NCBI GenBank assembly: GCA_002118135.1
Contig: BDIU01000201.1
Location: 1-64,000, forward strand
Direction: 5' to 3'
Source: Trebouxia sp. TZW2008
Lineage: Eukaryota; Chlorophyta; Trebouxiophyceae; Trebouxiales; Trebouxiaceae
Length of the DNA: 64,000 bases
Shown: positions 10,801 through 22,700 of the stretch, piece by piece
How the letters are laid out: each line of letters starts with the position of its first letter
How positions within the stretch are numbered: position 1 is the stretch's first letter
Made by a program: the position numbers and the translations under genes
The notes under the pieces: model-generated
The model's database searches: none
What the model saw: the letters and a program-made list of their open reading frames with translations, nothing else
What the model was told of the DNA's origin: nothing

Positions 10801-13022
10801 TGTATGCAGATCATGTATGCAGATCATGTGAGAAACATCAGCTTCAACTCTGGACTTGGCTGCATGTCATATCTTACCTGCATGCTCAGTTGCTTAGGTT
10901 GTCCTATATGCGCTGCAGTCATGCTTACTGAGATGAGCGTCAGCAATTGTACATTTTGCTCAACAGCTGCTGGTGTAGAACTCACGAGCTCAACTTCAAT
11001 GACCAATGGCACAGCAGCAACTCCCATTGTAGCAACACAAGATGATTCTGCTAACATCTATTTGACCCCAACATGCCACAACTCATGCAATGCAACACAT
11101 TGTGTCAGCATGTGTGTCTTGCACTGCTTAGCCCGGCAGTCTTGTCGGGCCAAGAGCTTGGGGATAGCGCCAAAAGCTGCTGCAGCTTACAGCTGCCTTC
11201 TGCTGGTATGGCATCATTTTGCAAAATCAGTAGGGTCGCATAATTTGAGGGAGTGGCATTGCACAGCATCAGGAAGCTGTTCACACAATCACACAGACAG
11301 TTGTGCAAGTTGCTGTCTGTGGTGTTGCAGGTCGGCTACAAGCGATCCAGAGAGCAGATGGAGAGTGATGCAGAGGATTTGAATGCACCCAAGAAGAAGA
11401 TCAGGCTTGGCTTGCCAGCTACGCAGTGGATTACTGTGTACAATGCGCACCGGCCAATGAAGCAAAGATACCACTACAATGTAGCAAACTCACGTGTCGA
11501 GCAGCATGTAGAGAAGGGCAACGATGATGGCTTGTACATCAGCAGTGTTGCCTGTTGCACAGAGCTTTGGGCGTTGATCATGGACGCAGGCACAGGCTTT
11601 GCAGCACAGGTATGCTCAGCATAAATGTGCTGGTCTCACCATCAGTCATCGATTGCAGAGCGCGCATCTTGCCCTGACTTGTTCTGCAAATCTGCAACAG
11701 CTGATTTGCTGCCTTATGCGTCATGATCTGTCTTTTTCAAACAGAGATGATATTCTCTGCAAGCTGTCTATCTGTACATGCCTCTGTTCAGTATTACTTG
11801 AAGACATAAAGGCATCTGCATTATCTCTCTATTCAGTTCGTACTTGAGCGCATCAAGGCATCTGCATTACAGCTGCCTGCAAGGTGACGTAAATGTATGC
11901 ATGTTCGCAGGTGTATGATCTCAGCAATCAGTTCTTGCCCAAGGAATGGATCATGGCCAAGTGGGAGGAGGGCTTCTATATCACTGCTATGGCTGGCAGC
12001 ACTGGCGGCAGCAGTCTGATCGTCATGTCAAAAGGCACTCCATACACCCAGCAGTCATACAAGGCAAGCAACCTGCATTTGCACATAAGCTTTGCTGCAG
12101 CCTCTCTGACTGTAGCTTTCAAGTATATCATGAGGTCATGCGCGTATGTCTGATGCATCCGTGGTACCATGCCTGGGATGGAACAGCCCTGTTTGATGCA
12201 GTATGTCAGTGCATGTCTCTTGATGCATGTCATGCCTGGGATCACAAGGGCCACACATCCTGCCCACCCTTCCTTGAATGCACGCTGTATGCGATGCCAT
12301 GTAGCATATGATGATCTGCTGGCAAAATGTTTGTGCAGGTGTCTGACAGCTTTCCTTTCAAGTGGATCAACAAGAAGTGGAAAGAGGGCTTTTATGTGAC
12401 CAGCATGGCCACCAGTCATACAAGATGGGCAGTGGTCATGTCCCGCAATGCAGGCTTCATTGACCAGTGTGTTGAGCTGGACTTCCAGTACCCTAGTGAG
12501 GGCATTCACAGGCGATGGGATGCTGGCAGTAAGTGTCTCCAATTTTTGCATGCTTGACAACTCATCAAATCCTTTTGCATGCTTGACATCTAATCAATCC
12601 TTTGCATGCTTAACATCTGACCAAATCCTTTGCATGCTTGTCATCTGATCAAATCCTCTGCATAACAGCCTGCACTTTTGCTGAATCTGTTTTGCAATGC
12701 CAGAATGCCTGTATCACGCGCTTTGGTAAAATTCATGTTGCAGTCATGTTCTGATGTGGTATGATTGTACCTGAACACCCAACTCAAGCATGCAAATACC
12801 TTTTGCTACAAAAGTAATTTCATCCTTGCAGGCTTCAGAATCACAGCTTGTGCTGCCACACCTGATCAAGCAGCATTCATCTTGAGCGTGCCAAGAAGGC
12901 GGCCGATGGATGAGACACAAGAAACCCTGCGCACTTCAGCCTTCCCCAGTACCCATGTGAAGGACAAATGGGCTAAAAACTTGTACATTGCTGGTGTTGC
13001 ATATGGACGCACTGTGAGCTGA
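7872..13022 (+). CDS. MUT9: MUT9/PPK-type protein kinase (casein kinase 1-like)
   Basis: Fourteen exons: 7872-7964, 8044-8169, 8250-8323, 8442-8511, 8601-8728, 9155-9249, 9355-9421, 9794-9923, 10151-10240, 10547-10672, 11331-11609, 11911-12063, 12339-12528, 12832-13022. All phases agree and give 603 residues. The kinase domain shows the glycine loop [13 protein letters not shown], the lysine in VALKFEH, and [11 protein letters not shown]. It also has the catalytic loop HGDVKPENF (HGD in place of HRD), DLGLATRWKD in place of DFG, and [13 protein letters not shown] basic KRSREQ / PKKKIRL segment follows, then the long C-terminal domain with two KW..GFY(I/V)T motifs that is typical of Chlamydomonas MUT9 and plant PPK/MLK kinases. 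That family phosphorylates histones and photoreceptor partners in the nucleus. The intron after 12063 uses a GC donor. The N-terminus is the least certain part. Confidence 0.93.
8729..9154 (+). repeat. 46-bp minisatellite in kinase intron, with duplicated exon end
   Basis: About seven degenerate 46-bp units (CAGATGTGACATTGCATAT at the start, ending GTATGCCTGAG) fill the intron. At 8955-8970 the last bases of the upstream exon with its donor (CCATGCAAAAGGGT) recur, so the first block was duplicated together with the exon 3' end. Confidence 0.8.
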
Positions 13023-13308
13023 AGTAACACCTCAGAGCAGCATAGCCCTTCCTACATTCACTGAGAGCACTTTCTGTATGGCTAATGTGGCCAATTCTGT
13101 CATCTGCTCAAGGCTGTTTTCAGTTGATACAGGTATACTAGATGTAGCAGCTTGTTGAAGCTTAAGCACCACAATGAGCATCGCTGGCCCCAATCAGTGA
13201 CATCCAATATATGTTCTATGCTGAACGTTGATCTTCTGTCTGTTCTTGGTGATTGAATATGTGCTGTCAGCTGTATCTGTGCGCCTTATGCAGACATCTT
13301 GTGCTCAG

Positions 13309-14315
13309 TCATGGCTGATCAAAAGTGTCATCCCACAGCAGGCCTGCACAGTCAGACATGCACTGCAAATCTGATGCAATTTTGGCAAGTGCTCCTGAGG
13401 CACGACACACGTTACCTGAATTGAAATCTGAAGCTACTTTTGGAGCCAGCAACTCCAGCCTCTTGGTCCAGGAGTCCCCTTCTGGTTTCAAACATATCCT
13501 CCTTGGGTATTTGTCTTCATATGCAAGCTCCATGGCATCACTCTCAGCTTCAGTAGTAGCCTCAGGCTGCGGAAAGCAGGCCCAGTCAACACTTTGGCTA
13601 TCACATACTCGTGTTGTGGTATGTCCTACTGTGTGCAGTTGCGGATGCACTTACCCTGATCGGCTCATTCAGCAGAGCAATTAGGACATCTAGCCGAACA
13701 GGTGGCAACTCTTGCAAGTTTTCAGCCCATTCTATCAACGATACAGCCTCCCTCAAGGATTTTGGAAGGTCAAGTCTGCCAACCCCAGAGGCGCCGTCCA
13801 ACCGATACAGGTCAAAGTGATGAATCTGCGGTCCTGCACTAATTGCCCAGCAAGGTTGACCTGCTATGCAGACTCATCTGCCAATGCAGACACCTGCTGT
13901 TGACACTGACCATCGTGGTCTTCGTAGATCTGCTGTAGCAAGAATGTCGGTGACGGCACAGGCAAATCTTCATCGTTTGCAGCAGCTCGTATGAAGGCTC
14001 GGCTGCATACAGAGCTTGTGAGTGGCATGCGGCATGCCAGTCGGAACTGAAGCACGGTCAGCGCCGCATAAGCGCTCACCTGAAGACACTTTTGCCAGCG
14101 CCAACGGCTCCAAAGAGACAGTAACAGTCGCCCGGGCGCAGATGTGCAGCTAAAAGCGCCGCTAAATGCTGGGTTGCTGACTCTTTGGGCGCGGTGAAGC
14201 AGTATGACCTACGGCTGGATGCACACGTTGTCACACGTCTCAGACCGAAATGTATACGACTTCTGGCGATCGAGGTTGCTCGCAAGTTAACGCAGTTGCA
14301 TGCATGTCGCAGCAT
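13309..14315 (-). CDS. tsaE: TsaE-like tRNA t6A biosynthesis ATPase, organelle-targeted
   Basis: Four exons (14080-14315, 13911-14002, 13655-13833, 13309-13566) give 254 residues from ATG 14315. The N-terminus (MLRHACNCVNLRATSIARS) is rich in Arg, Ser and Ala and lacks acidic residues, as in a mitochondrial or plastid presequence. The TsaE core follows: RPGDCYCLFGAVGAGKS (Walker A), FIRAAANDEDLPVPSPTFL, IYEDHDG, HHFDLYRLDG and LIEWAE. TsaE is the ATPase that partners TsaB/TsaD in bacterial-type threonylcarbamoylation of tRNA A37; in eukaryotes a nuclear copy would serve an organelle. The last exon (86 residues) is less conserved and may hide a further intron. Convergent with the kinase, divergent from PEX10. 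Confidence 0.88.
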
Positions 14316-14457
14316 CTGTATGGCATCGACGACAATTTGACCGCAATTGAGGTCAAGTTCAACACGCACGAGAAGTGATCACACACGCACTTTCAGACAG
14401 GCTGCATTCTGCAGTGCCATGCACAACTTTTGGAAGAGCGCTGGCGATACAGATCTA
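14316..14457. promoter_or_regulatory. Bidirectional promoter between tsaE and PEX10
   Basis: Only 142 bp separate the two start codons, so both 5' UTRs and core promoters must lie here or overlap the genes. No TATA box is evident. Confidence 0.65.
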
Positions 14458-16642
14458 ATGGCGGAGCGGCGTAGCACTCACAATCGAGGCGGACTCGCCT
14501 CGACTAGCGATGCGTCCGCAAGCAGGTACTGCCAGGACACAGCATGGTTCGAAAGGCTTGTTGATCACTGTGTCTCATATGTCCTTTGCCAACATCAACT
14601 TTCCTGCAGGATCCCTAAAGTGTTCCCAGCAGCTGCACAACCAGACATTGTTCGCGCGTCACAGAAGGTGACTGTCTTACCCCAGAGATCTCAGCGTCCC
14701 CTCGACCATAAACGTTAAACCTTCTGCCCTCGACTACAGGATGAGCTGTATTTGCACTATCTTACTGATGCGTGTCAGGATGCCGTGAGACGGTTGCTTG
14801 GCCCTAGACGAGCACTGCTGTGGAATAGGTAAGGCAACAGCCGGCTTGCTTGCCTGTAAGACGCTGGTCGACGACACCACGTTAGGGCAAGCTGAGGCCC
14901 TCCTGTCCTCTCACAGGGAAACTGCTGTGGTAGCTCAAGTGCTTTACTATGGCCTCACAACCGGAGCAGGCATGCAAACCTTGGGCGAGGAGTATTGTGA
15001 TATATTGCAGGTCTCAGGCAAGCTCTTGCCTTGGTGCTTGCACCGCAAGATTCACGTCAGGAGTTGAGCTTGATCTGGCTTTTCTTGCTGCTGCTGCCTG
15101 TGGAGATTGCATGTGTTTCTGCAGGGCCAGTTGGCATCCCTCCACAAACCGTTCGCAGAGGCTTTTTGGTGTTGCTGGGGACTGTGCTTCCATACTTAGC
15201 AGACCGTATGGGAGGTTCAACTCGGCAAAATGCTATATCTGCTCCCTGGGCATCACACAGCCCCTTTGCTCACAATAATGCTGCCAGCACCCAGGATCTA
15301 TCGTCACAAGGTCAGTAGAACCTGTTCAAAATTGCGTGCTTGCGGTCCAATTCAGAATGAAAGGCATACTGCAGTCAGCTAAGCTGTGCATGTTTTGCGC
15401 AGATACTCTTTCCTCTGAACGCAAAACATGGCTAGCAGCATATATGCAATTGACACAGCTGCTGTTATTGAGGTGGCGAAAGCTGTGGCAGTTTGTATCT
15501 CCATACTCTGGAATCGCCATGCGCCTCCATCTGGCCTTGTTCTACTCCTACGGATTGTACTATCACTGGTCCAAGCGCGCTACGGGTGAGCAAGAATGCA
15601 TGCACTATGCATTCATGCATGACTTATGCATCATAAGCTATTTTGCAAAGCAGCACTCCGGGGCTGCCTCTTTAGACAGAGGCTCCTGTTATGACGCCTG
15701 ATGGCCTAGACCATTTCTTGTTTCTATTGGTTATCTGACATGTCCAGCAGTCATAGCTGCTAGTGGGGTGACGTCAAGCTCAGTGCGCTTCAATATGCTG
15801 CTTGGCTGCTTCCTCTGCATTGCAGATTGATGTGGGAACACTAGCCAAAAGAAATGTTTCTGCAGGGGTGAGATACATGTTCATTGGAAAGCTATTTGAG
15901 CACAGGCCTAGTTATCACCTGCTCGGTGTTCTTCTGTTGGTCCAGCTGGGCATCACAAGCGCTTCATGGGCTGTTCAGCGTCTCACACAAGCGACTAGCA
16001 TTGTTGGCAGAGATGCGCAACAGCCGCAGTCTCAAGCCATTCAGAGCAGCAGGGAGCAGAAAGCTGTTGTTCTTGAGGTATGGTGCAGTACCATAGTCTG
16101 TCAGCCCAAAAGAGGTAAATGGGCATCAAGACCAACTGCTGCAAATTTGTGGCATCACAGATGGACTTGCTTTCTGCCTGTCGTTGCTGTGCAAGCAAGG
16201 GCTACTATGTGCTCAGCAATACCAACAGAAGTTAGTGCAAGCAAGATGTTGTCTTGCATTGTGTACAGATGTCTGGTCCTGGCCATGATGCTCAATACAA
16301 GCCAGCCTGCCAAACAGAACTTATGCAACACAAACCTGGCAGCTATGCATGTGTCATCTGTTGTTATTGCTTGATGTCAGCTTTTGTTTGTACCTGCAGG
16401 ATCACACGAACAAAGTGGCAGGTCCTGCTCCCGTCAGGCTGTCAGAAGGTGGTGATGTGCTTGCCCACAAAAAGTGCCCCCTGTGCTTGTCTCTCAGGCA
16501 CCATCCGACTGCAACACCCTGTGGGCATGTATTCTGCTGGCAATGCATAGCAGAGTGGGGCAACCAGAAACCTGAGTGTCCTTTGTGCCGGTCGCCTTTC
16601 ACTCAGTCATCTCTTGTCTGTGTCCAGCACGCAAACTTTTGA
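14458..16642 (+). CDS. PEX10: Peroxisome biogenesis factor 10 (RING ubiquitin ligase)
   Basis: Eight exons: 14458-14525, 14610-14667, 14740-14828, 14917-15017, 15125-15310, 15403-15585, 15866-16077, 16400-16642. They are in phase and give 379 residues, the usual size. The N-terminal part has [18 protein letters not shown], then [14 protein letters not shown] and the hydrophobic peroxin domain. The C-terminus is a C3HC4 RING finger ([20 protein letters not shown], then CIAEW and CPLCR) ending [14 protein letters not shown]10 works with PEX2 and PEX12 in the peroxisomal membrane to ubiquitinate the PEX5 receptor for export. The intron after 15017 uses a GC donor (GCAAGC), the only reading that keeps the frame. 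Confidence 0.95.
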
Positions 16643-17230
16643 GAGCTGTGACACCTTTCTTGCTGTCGATAATCTGGCAAAGTGAACGCATCAATCTTAA
16701 AAGACACATTGTGATTGAACGAGGCACGAGGCTGGCTAGAAATACTGCCAGGCTGCTAGCACATGGGTTTCAGCACTTGCAATATAAAGCAAGCAGTCAT
16801 GCTTGCACTCCTGTCGACAGCAAGCAGGAAGTTGCTGATGCACTGCCACCCTTCTCAGTCTTGGCAAAATCTTTCATCAGAAATCACCTTCTCTTGATGG
16901 ACATGTGCATTACAACTTATACGTACGGCACAAGTTGGAATGTGAGGTACCTGGCAACTGCATTCGAGCCATGTGACGACTGCCAGAACAGCATGCAGTG
17001 CCTTCGCAGACCTGATTGTGTAAGGAATGTTGCACTATACATTGCACTTCTGCAGGGCCTTCCCACATCATGCCAAGCTTTATGAAGTTGGGCATGCAGC
17101 GCACAAAAAGGGTTTATTCATTTACCTACTGGTTCACACACAGCACATGATTCAAATGCACGTGCTGCTTGGAGGCTGCCAAATACTGCAGAAACATACA
17201 CACCGCAAGATGCACTGTACAGGGATTTTG
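16643..17230. other. Convergent intergenic region
   Basis: Between the stop codons of PEX10 and the hydrolase. A 170-residue plus-strand open frame here has no recognisable domain and overlaps the RING exon in another frame. A TGTAA word, the green-algal polyadenylation signal, occurs near 17017. Nothing else is supported. Confidence 0.35.
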
Positions 17231-19578
17231 TCAGGCATATCGCTGACCCATCCACTGTATCAACTCTGCACAAATTTTCTCATTTCCATCTTCTGCTACC
17301 AGTACATGCCACATGTGATTGACATTCCGTAATGTCTTGTCTTTGCTCTGCAGTGGGCAAGTATCTACAGTCAGTGCAATGGACACAAGGAGCATGCTGC
17401 CAGAAAGAAACTCATATTTCTCACAATATGACAACAGATTTGTACACTCACTTGAAATGGCTCTTTGAGCCACTCACCTGACTTCTGTCAACGAGCATGC
17501 GAGAACCATCAGGGTCACACATGGTGTCATGTTCACTGCAGAATGTGATGACTGGAAATGTGAATCTGGACATGGTCCTGACAATCCACTCTGTGACCTT
17601 GATGTATTCTGATGCATTCCTGGCTCTGGTCTTGCCGTGAAAGACAAGAGGATCTGCAAGGATGAGAGTGAGCAGGCTTCAGCTTGAGCAATGGCACAAA
17701 AGGGCAGCTTGCACGGTGCTGTTTTTATTTATTCAGGCCAAAGTTTCCATTTTAGTTGAGCCAATTCTGGAGCAGACAACATTGTCTACTCCCAGGAGTA
17801 CAGCCAACAATTCCTAATGCTCACTCGTATGCGCACGTGACATGCACCTATTGAGCTCAACATACATGCTGGTAACATACTACATGATAACATGCAGCCT
17901 TATGCAGGCAGATATATGTTATACAGCCTTGCTAACAACGGCAGATGAATACAAAGCTGCAGAAAGCCTTTACGGAACTTGCCTTGATCCCATTCAGCCT
18001 GAATGTCAGGATACATGGTATTGCGGTTGACCTCGACAATAGCCCATGTGGGTATCAGCCAGCTAACGAAGTGCGCAATGGGTCTGCAATGACCATAGCA
18101 TTGTCAGCAGAAAAAGGTTAGCGCCTTCGGGTGTCATAACCGGAGCCTCTGTCTGTAGAGTCAGCCTGTGACTCAGCATAGTGGTTGTCAGCATATCATT
18201 GCAGTCTTGCAATGTCAATGTCATGCCACCAAGCCACAAGCAACATCGCTGTTGCTGCTTGTGACAAGCAAAGGCTTTGCAGTTCTGCTACAAGGCAGCT
18301 GGGACACAATACGCTCAGGTTGAGCCATGCATTTGCAACCCCTTGATCAGCGCATCTGCTGAGAGGGCTGAACATCAAGCATGCAATGCTCATTCAGCAA
18401 GCAAGCATGAACTTCTTGACATTCCTGCAGGGGGATCACTGCATACTGCCAGTGGTTGTCATATCTGCTTTGCCTGTTGATGTTCCTGGTGATTGGTGGT
18501 GGTGAGTAGACGGATTATGCCTGAGCAATGCGTCAGTGTTCTATGCACATGTAGTGCAGATGTGCAGTGTGTGAAGCTCACTTGAGGTACTTGTTGATCC
18601 CCTTACTAGAGATGCGCTCTAGAGAGAGCATTGGGGCTAGGAGCATTGCCCCTTTGAACAGACTGCCCTGCAGCATATCACCATACTAAATACAGCAAGA
18701 TGTCCAAGTCTGAGCGCCACAGAACTTGTCCAAATGCAGAGCTTACATGCTTGTGTATGGCATTGACTGATATGCACCCTCCCAGAGAGGCCCCAAGGAG
18801 AAAGACAGGCTTGTTTGCAAACCCATCCACTTTGCAACTGTCTAGCGACCTGCACTGGACAGAGATCCAGTCTCTTGTTGGTATTGGCAGCTATTTCTGT
18901 GAGACAGCTGGGTGATGGGAAAGCTGCACTACCTTCTGAATTGTATGACATCTCGGACATAATCATCGAAAGACTCAACATAGCAGCGCAACTGGCGGGC
19001 ACCCTCTGAAAAGCCTAAACCCTGCTGGTCAATTCCACAAACAGAATAGCCTGCTTGATTGAAGGCTTGAATCCAAGAGCCCTTATATACTTTGGGTTTA
19101 CCAGGTCCCTGCCGATATGCACAAGACAGGGCTCAAAGACTAGATCATAGAAGTTGCTGTGCACTCGACTGGTCCGGCACAGCACTAGTTGCACCTGACG
19201 TTTCAAGTACTCGTTCTGTATGTGAGCTCCGTGCCCGTGAACCGCCAGCACAATCGCCCTTGTGTCCTTAGGGGCGTCTGATGGCCAAAAATATGTTGCA
19301 ATTTTGAGCCCCTGTTTGTTTACAAAGAAAGTCTCCACCCCTGACGGCCCCAACTGCTGCTGGCGGTTATTTTGATCGTACAAACTGGCGTGTTCGACTC
19401 CTGTAGGTGCCTTCATACTGCAATCGTGCGCACGGGTCAATACATCGGTCTTTGCACTACAGTACGTCGAGAGGCGCGTGCGATGAGTGATGGGCAACCG
19501 TTGATGCCGCCTCTGTGTCACTGCAAGGGTTTTGTATTGATATGCAAGCCGTCCAATCGACAAGGTGTCGCATAGCAT
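17231..19578 (-). CDS. Monoacylglycerol-lipase-like alpha/beta hydrolase
   Basis: Seven exons: 19195-19578, 18933-19108, 18747-18849, 18582-18667, 17983-18083, 17478-17653, 17231-17347. In consistent phase they give 380 residues from ATG 19578, or 326 from ATG 19416. Features in order: AIVLAVHGHGAH (oxyanion region), GYSVCGIDQQGLGFSEG, RCYVESFDDYV and the nucleophile elbow FLLGASLGG. Then come GAMLLAPML, PVITFCSEHDTMCDP (acid) and NHMWHVL (histidine). The full Ser-Asp-His triad is present, so it should be active on a monoacylglycerol or lysophospholipid ester; the substrate is unknown. If the upstream ATG is used, the extra 54 residues are Arg- and Ser-rich and could be a plastid presequence. 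The intron after 17983 uses a GC donor. Confidence 0.9.
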
Positions 19579-19759
19579 ACCCGCAACCGGACACAATGCG
19601 CCTCATATGCTTTCGGTCAAACCTTGGCGAAGCAGAAAGAAGAAGAGCAAGAAAGCATGCAAAGCACGTAATGACGCTCTGCGGTCATGACTATCAACTG
19701 TGTATTGTCGGTGCATCGCAATTAGCCCCGAAGGCATCGCTGCGGCGACAGGTGTTGCG
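19579..19759. promoter_or_regulatory. Divergent promoter, hydrolase / MPP beta
   Basis: 181 bp separate the outermost ATGs (343 bp if the hydrolase starts at 19416). It is the second of three head-to-head pairs in the window. Confidence 0.5.
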
Positions 19760-22700
19760 ATGAACACGCTGATCAAGTTAGGCCGCAGGCGGCAAGGCCT
19801 GCTAGCATGCACAAGGGCGTTTGCCACAGAGGCTGGTGCTCTTGAAGCTTCAGCTCCAAAGCAGTCTCAACCATCTGGAGACTCGCCATTTCTGCGATTT
19901 GCAACTCCCGTGCCTCAGGTCACTAATCACCAGCAAATCTTCAGTACAATTCCACAGACACAGGTACTTCGTGTGTCAGTTTTGTGCAGACCCTGCACCA
20001 TCAGATGGTGCCTATAGATGGCCTTCAGCTGTTCCCAAATGCAGATCACGACACTGCCAAGCGGACTGCGTGTAGCCTCTGAGACACGGCCATTCACCGA
20101 CACCGCGACAGTTGGAGTCTGGATTGATGCTGGCAGCAGATATGAGACTGAAGTCAACAACGGGACAGCGCATTTTCTGGAGCACATGTCATTCAAGGGC
20201 ACTAAGGTAGCAGTACTTGCAATCGAAACCAATTGTGAGACATAAGTCTCAAGGCAACAGGTTCTGCTGACGTCAACAAAGCTGAAGCTGCACTTGTTGA
20301 CAACAGCAGCGTGCAGATGAACACAGTCACTGCAATTGCTGTGCCTGGCCTTTTTGCAGAAAAGGAGTGTCAAGCAGCTAGAAGTTGAAATTGAGGATCT
20401 GGGTGCACATCTCAACGCTTACACGTCTCGAGAGCAGACGTGCTATTACGCCAAGGTCCTCAAGAACGATGTCCCAAAGGCTGTTGACATTCTGTCAGAC
20501 ATCCTGCAGAACTCCAGCCTGGAAAATCATGCCATTGAGCGTGAGCGCAGTGTCATCCTCAGAGAGATGCAAGAGGTAAGACAAGCCATATCACCTTCTG
20601 CAATGTCCACAGGTTGCCTGTTACTGTCACGCTGATATGTAGGCAGCTTTCATTCTGCAGTCCTGTCTTGTTTTGACAGAAAGTCTTGTTGCCTAGATGA
20701 ACCCTGCTCACAAGCAGCGCCCCACCTACCCTCAACCCCCCCGCCCGTCCCCCCTCCCCTCACGATGCATGTGCCCACTGTTTGTTCTGTCAAGTACAAA
20801 TGACATAAACCTTCTGTACAATGTCCCAGCCTTGCAGTCATAGGCTTAGCATGATGCTCTCCATGCAAGCTGAAGGCGCTGCAGAAGCTACAAATTTTGA
20901 TCATCAGCCAATGCCCTGGCTTGCCTCTCTGCATGCAGGTTGAAGGCGTAGCAGAGGAGGTTATCTTTGACCATCTGCATGCAACAGCCTTCCAGCACAG
21001 CCCCTTGGGGAGGACCATCCTGGGCCCTGCTGAAAACATCAGGACTCTGACACGTAATGATCTGGTGGACTACATCCAGACACATTACACAGCTCCGCGC
21101 ATGGTACGCCTTGTTGCTATCCTGTTGATGATAGACCATACAAGTACAGGCCATACTTATGTGTGACAATGATGCACATGCTCATGCAAAAAATTCTGTT
21201 GTATTGCACTTTTGCATTGTCGACAAGTGCCTTCGTTGCCAGCAAGTGTTGTGGCAAATGCACAAGTTCAGCGTGCTCGATCAATTGCCTTTCAGCTATT
21301 TGTGAGGCCCAATCTGACCCTCAACAGGTGACAACAGGACAGCTCAGACTCATAAACAGGTCACGATCATCAGTAGCAGCACTTTCATTCATCACATGTC
21401 AATTGTAAGCAACAATTGTTAACATTTGTATGGGGCAATGCTACATGACTTTGATCTGTTGTAGGTGGTTGCTGGTGCCGGGGCCGTAGACCACAACCAG
21501 TTAGTGGATTTGGCTGGCAAGAACTTTGCCAACCTGCCCACCAACCCTACCACCGCAGATGACCTGGTCAAGAAGGTGAGCGCAGCTGCAACATCTTTTA
21601 CTTCATCCTCAGCATTCAGCATTTACCCGCTTTCTAGTGAGAGCTTGTGTGACCCTGCTAGGTGCATACACAAGCAACAAATTTCAACCAAACAATTCTG
21701 TACGAAGTCATCTTCAGTCGTGTAATTTCACTCTGCATGCCGCAATCTGGCATCAGATGTGTTTACAAAGGCTGTCACCTGCAACAGCTGCCGCTTGAGT
21801 TTAAGCATGCGTTCCAGTGATGGCAAAGCATTTGGTTTATATAGCTGATGCCAGATTGCATTGCACATGAGTATCCTCAAACGGCAACAAGTTAGTCATT
21901 TGGGCAAAAAGCTTTACTACGCATTCTGTTGCTCAAGCTGTCAGAGGTGGTGTTCGATGCTTCATTCTGTTGTACATGCTGTTGCAGCTGTTGTCCAAGG
22001 CATGTGAGTCCTTCCTAGCTCAAATCTGTGTGTGGCATGCTTGCACTGGTATCAACAGTGAGGCAATCATTGCCAACTTGCCTCTGAATTGCAGTACGAG
22101 GCAAGGTGGTCCCCTTGCCTCTTAGTTACATTCAGAGGCAGTGCGACAAAGTTTTGCCTCTGGTGCTGATTCAGGCATGACAGGCAACAGCCCTCCTCCT
22201 TTGCAACAATCAAACAATCCGCTGCGGCAGCACTCACTTAGCTAGCTAGACAATCACTCACCCACTTCATCAATCAGTAATGATTATGGTTGTGATTGAT
22301 CAGCGAAGGTTGTGGCAATGCAGGAGCCTTTCCTGTGGACAGGGTCAGATGTGCGCATCAGGGAGCCAGATATGCCCAACATCCACTTTGCTGTGGCCTT
22401 CAAGGGAGCCGCCTGGTCAGACCCAGACAGCGTCGCCCTCATGGTCATGCAGGTCAGTCATTATCTCGCTCATGCATGTTCTGCAGCAGCTACTCGCACG
22501 ATCAGTACCAACTCTGGTGCACTCAGACCATTGCATCACCACCAGCTGTTTGAATAGAGTGCTTACTTAGGACGTCGGTCAGTGTCCTTTGACTCACATG
22601 TTAGGCACACAATTGCTGTTGATTTGCTAGACCTCAGCAAACAGCTTGATCTCTTGCATATCAAGTTTGACATCATCCAGGTCAGCTCAATTGCTCTTGT

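Noticed and set aside
16576..17085. 169-residue plus-strand open frame after PEX10
   Set aside because: Starts at a non-ATG codon inside the RING exon in another frame; no domain, no splice support.
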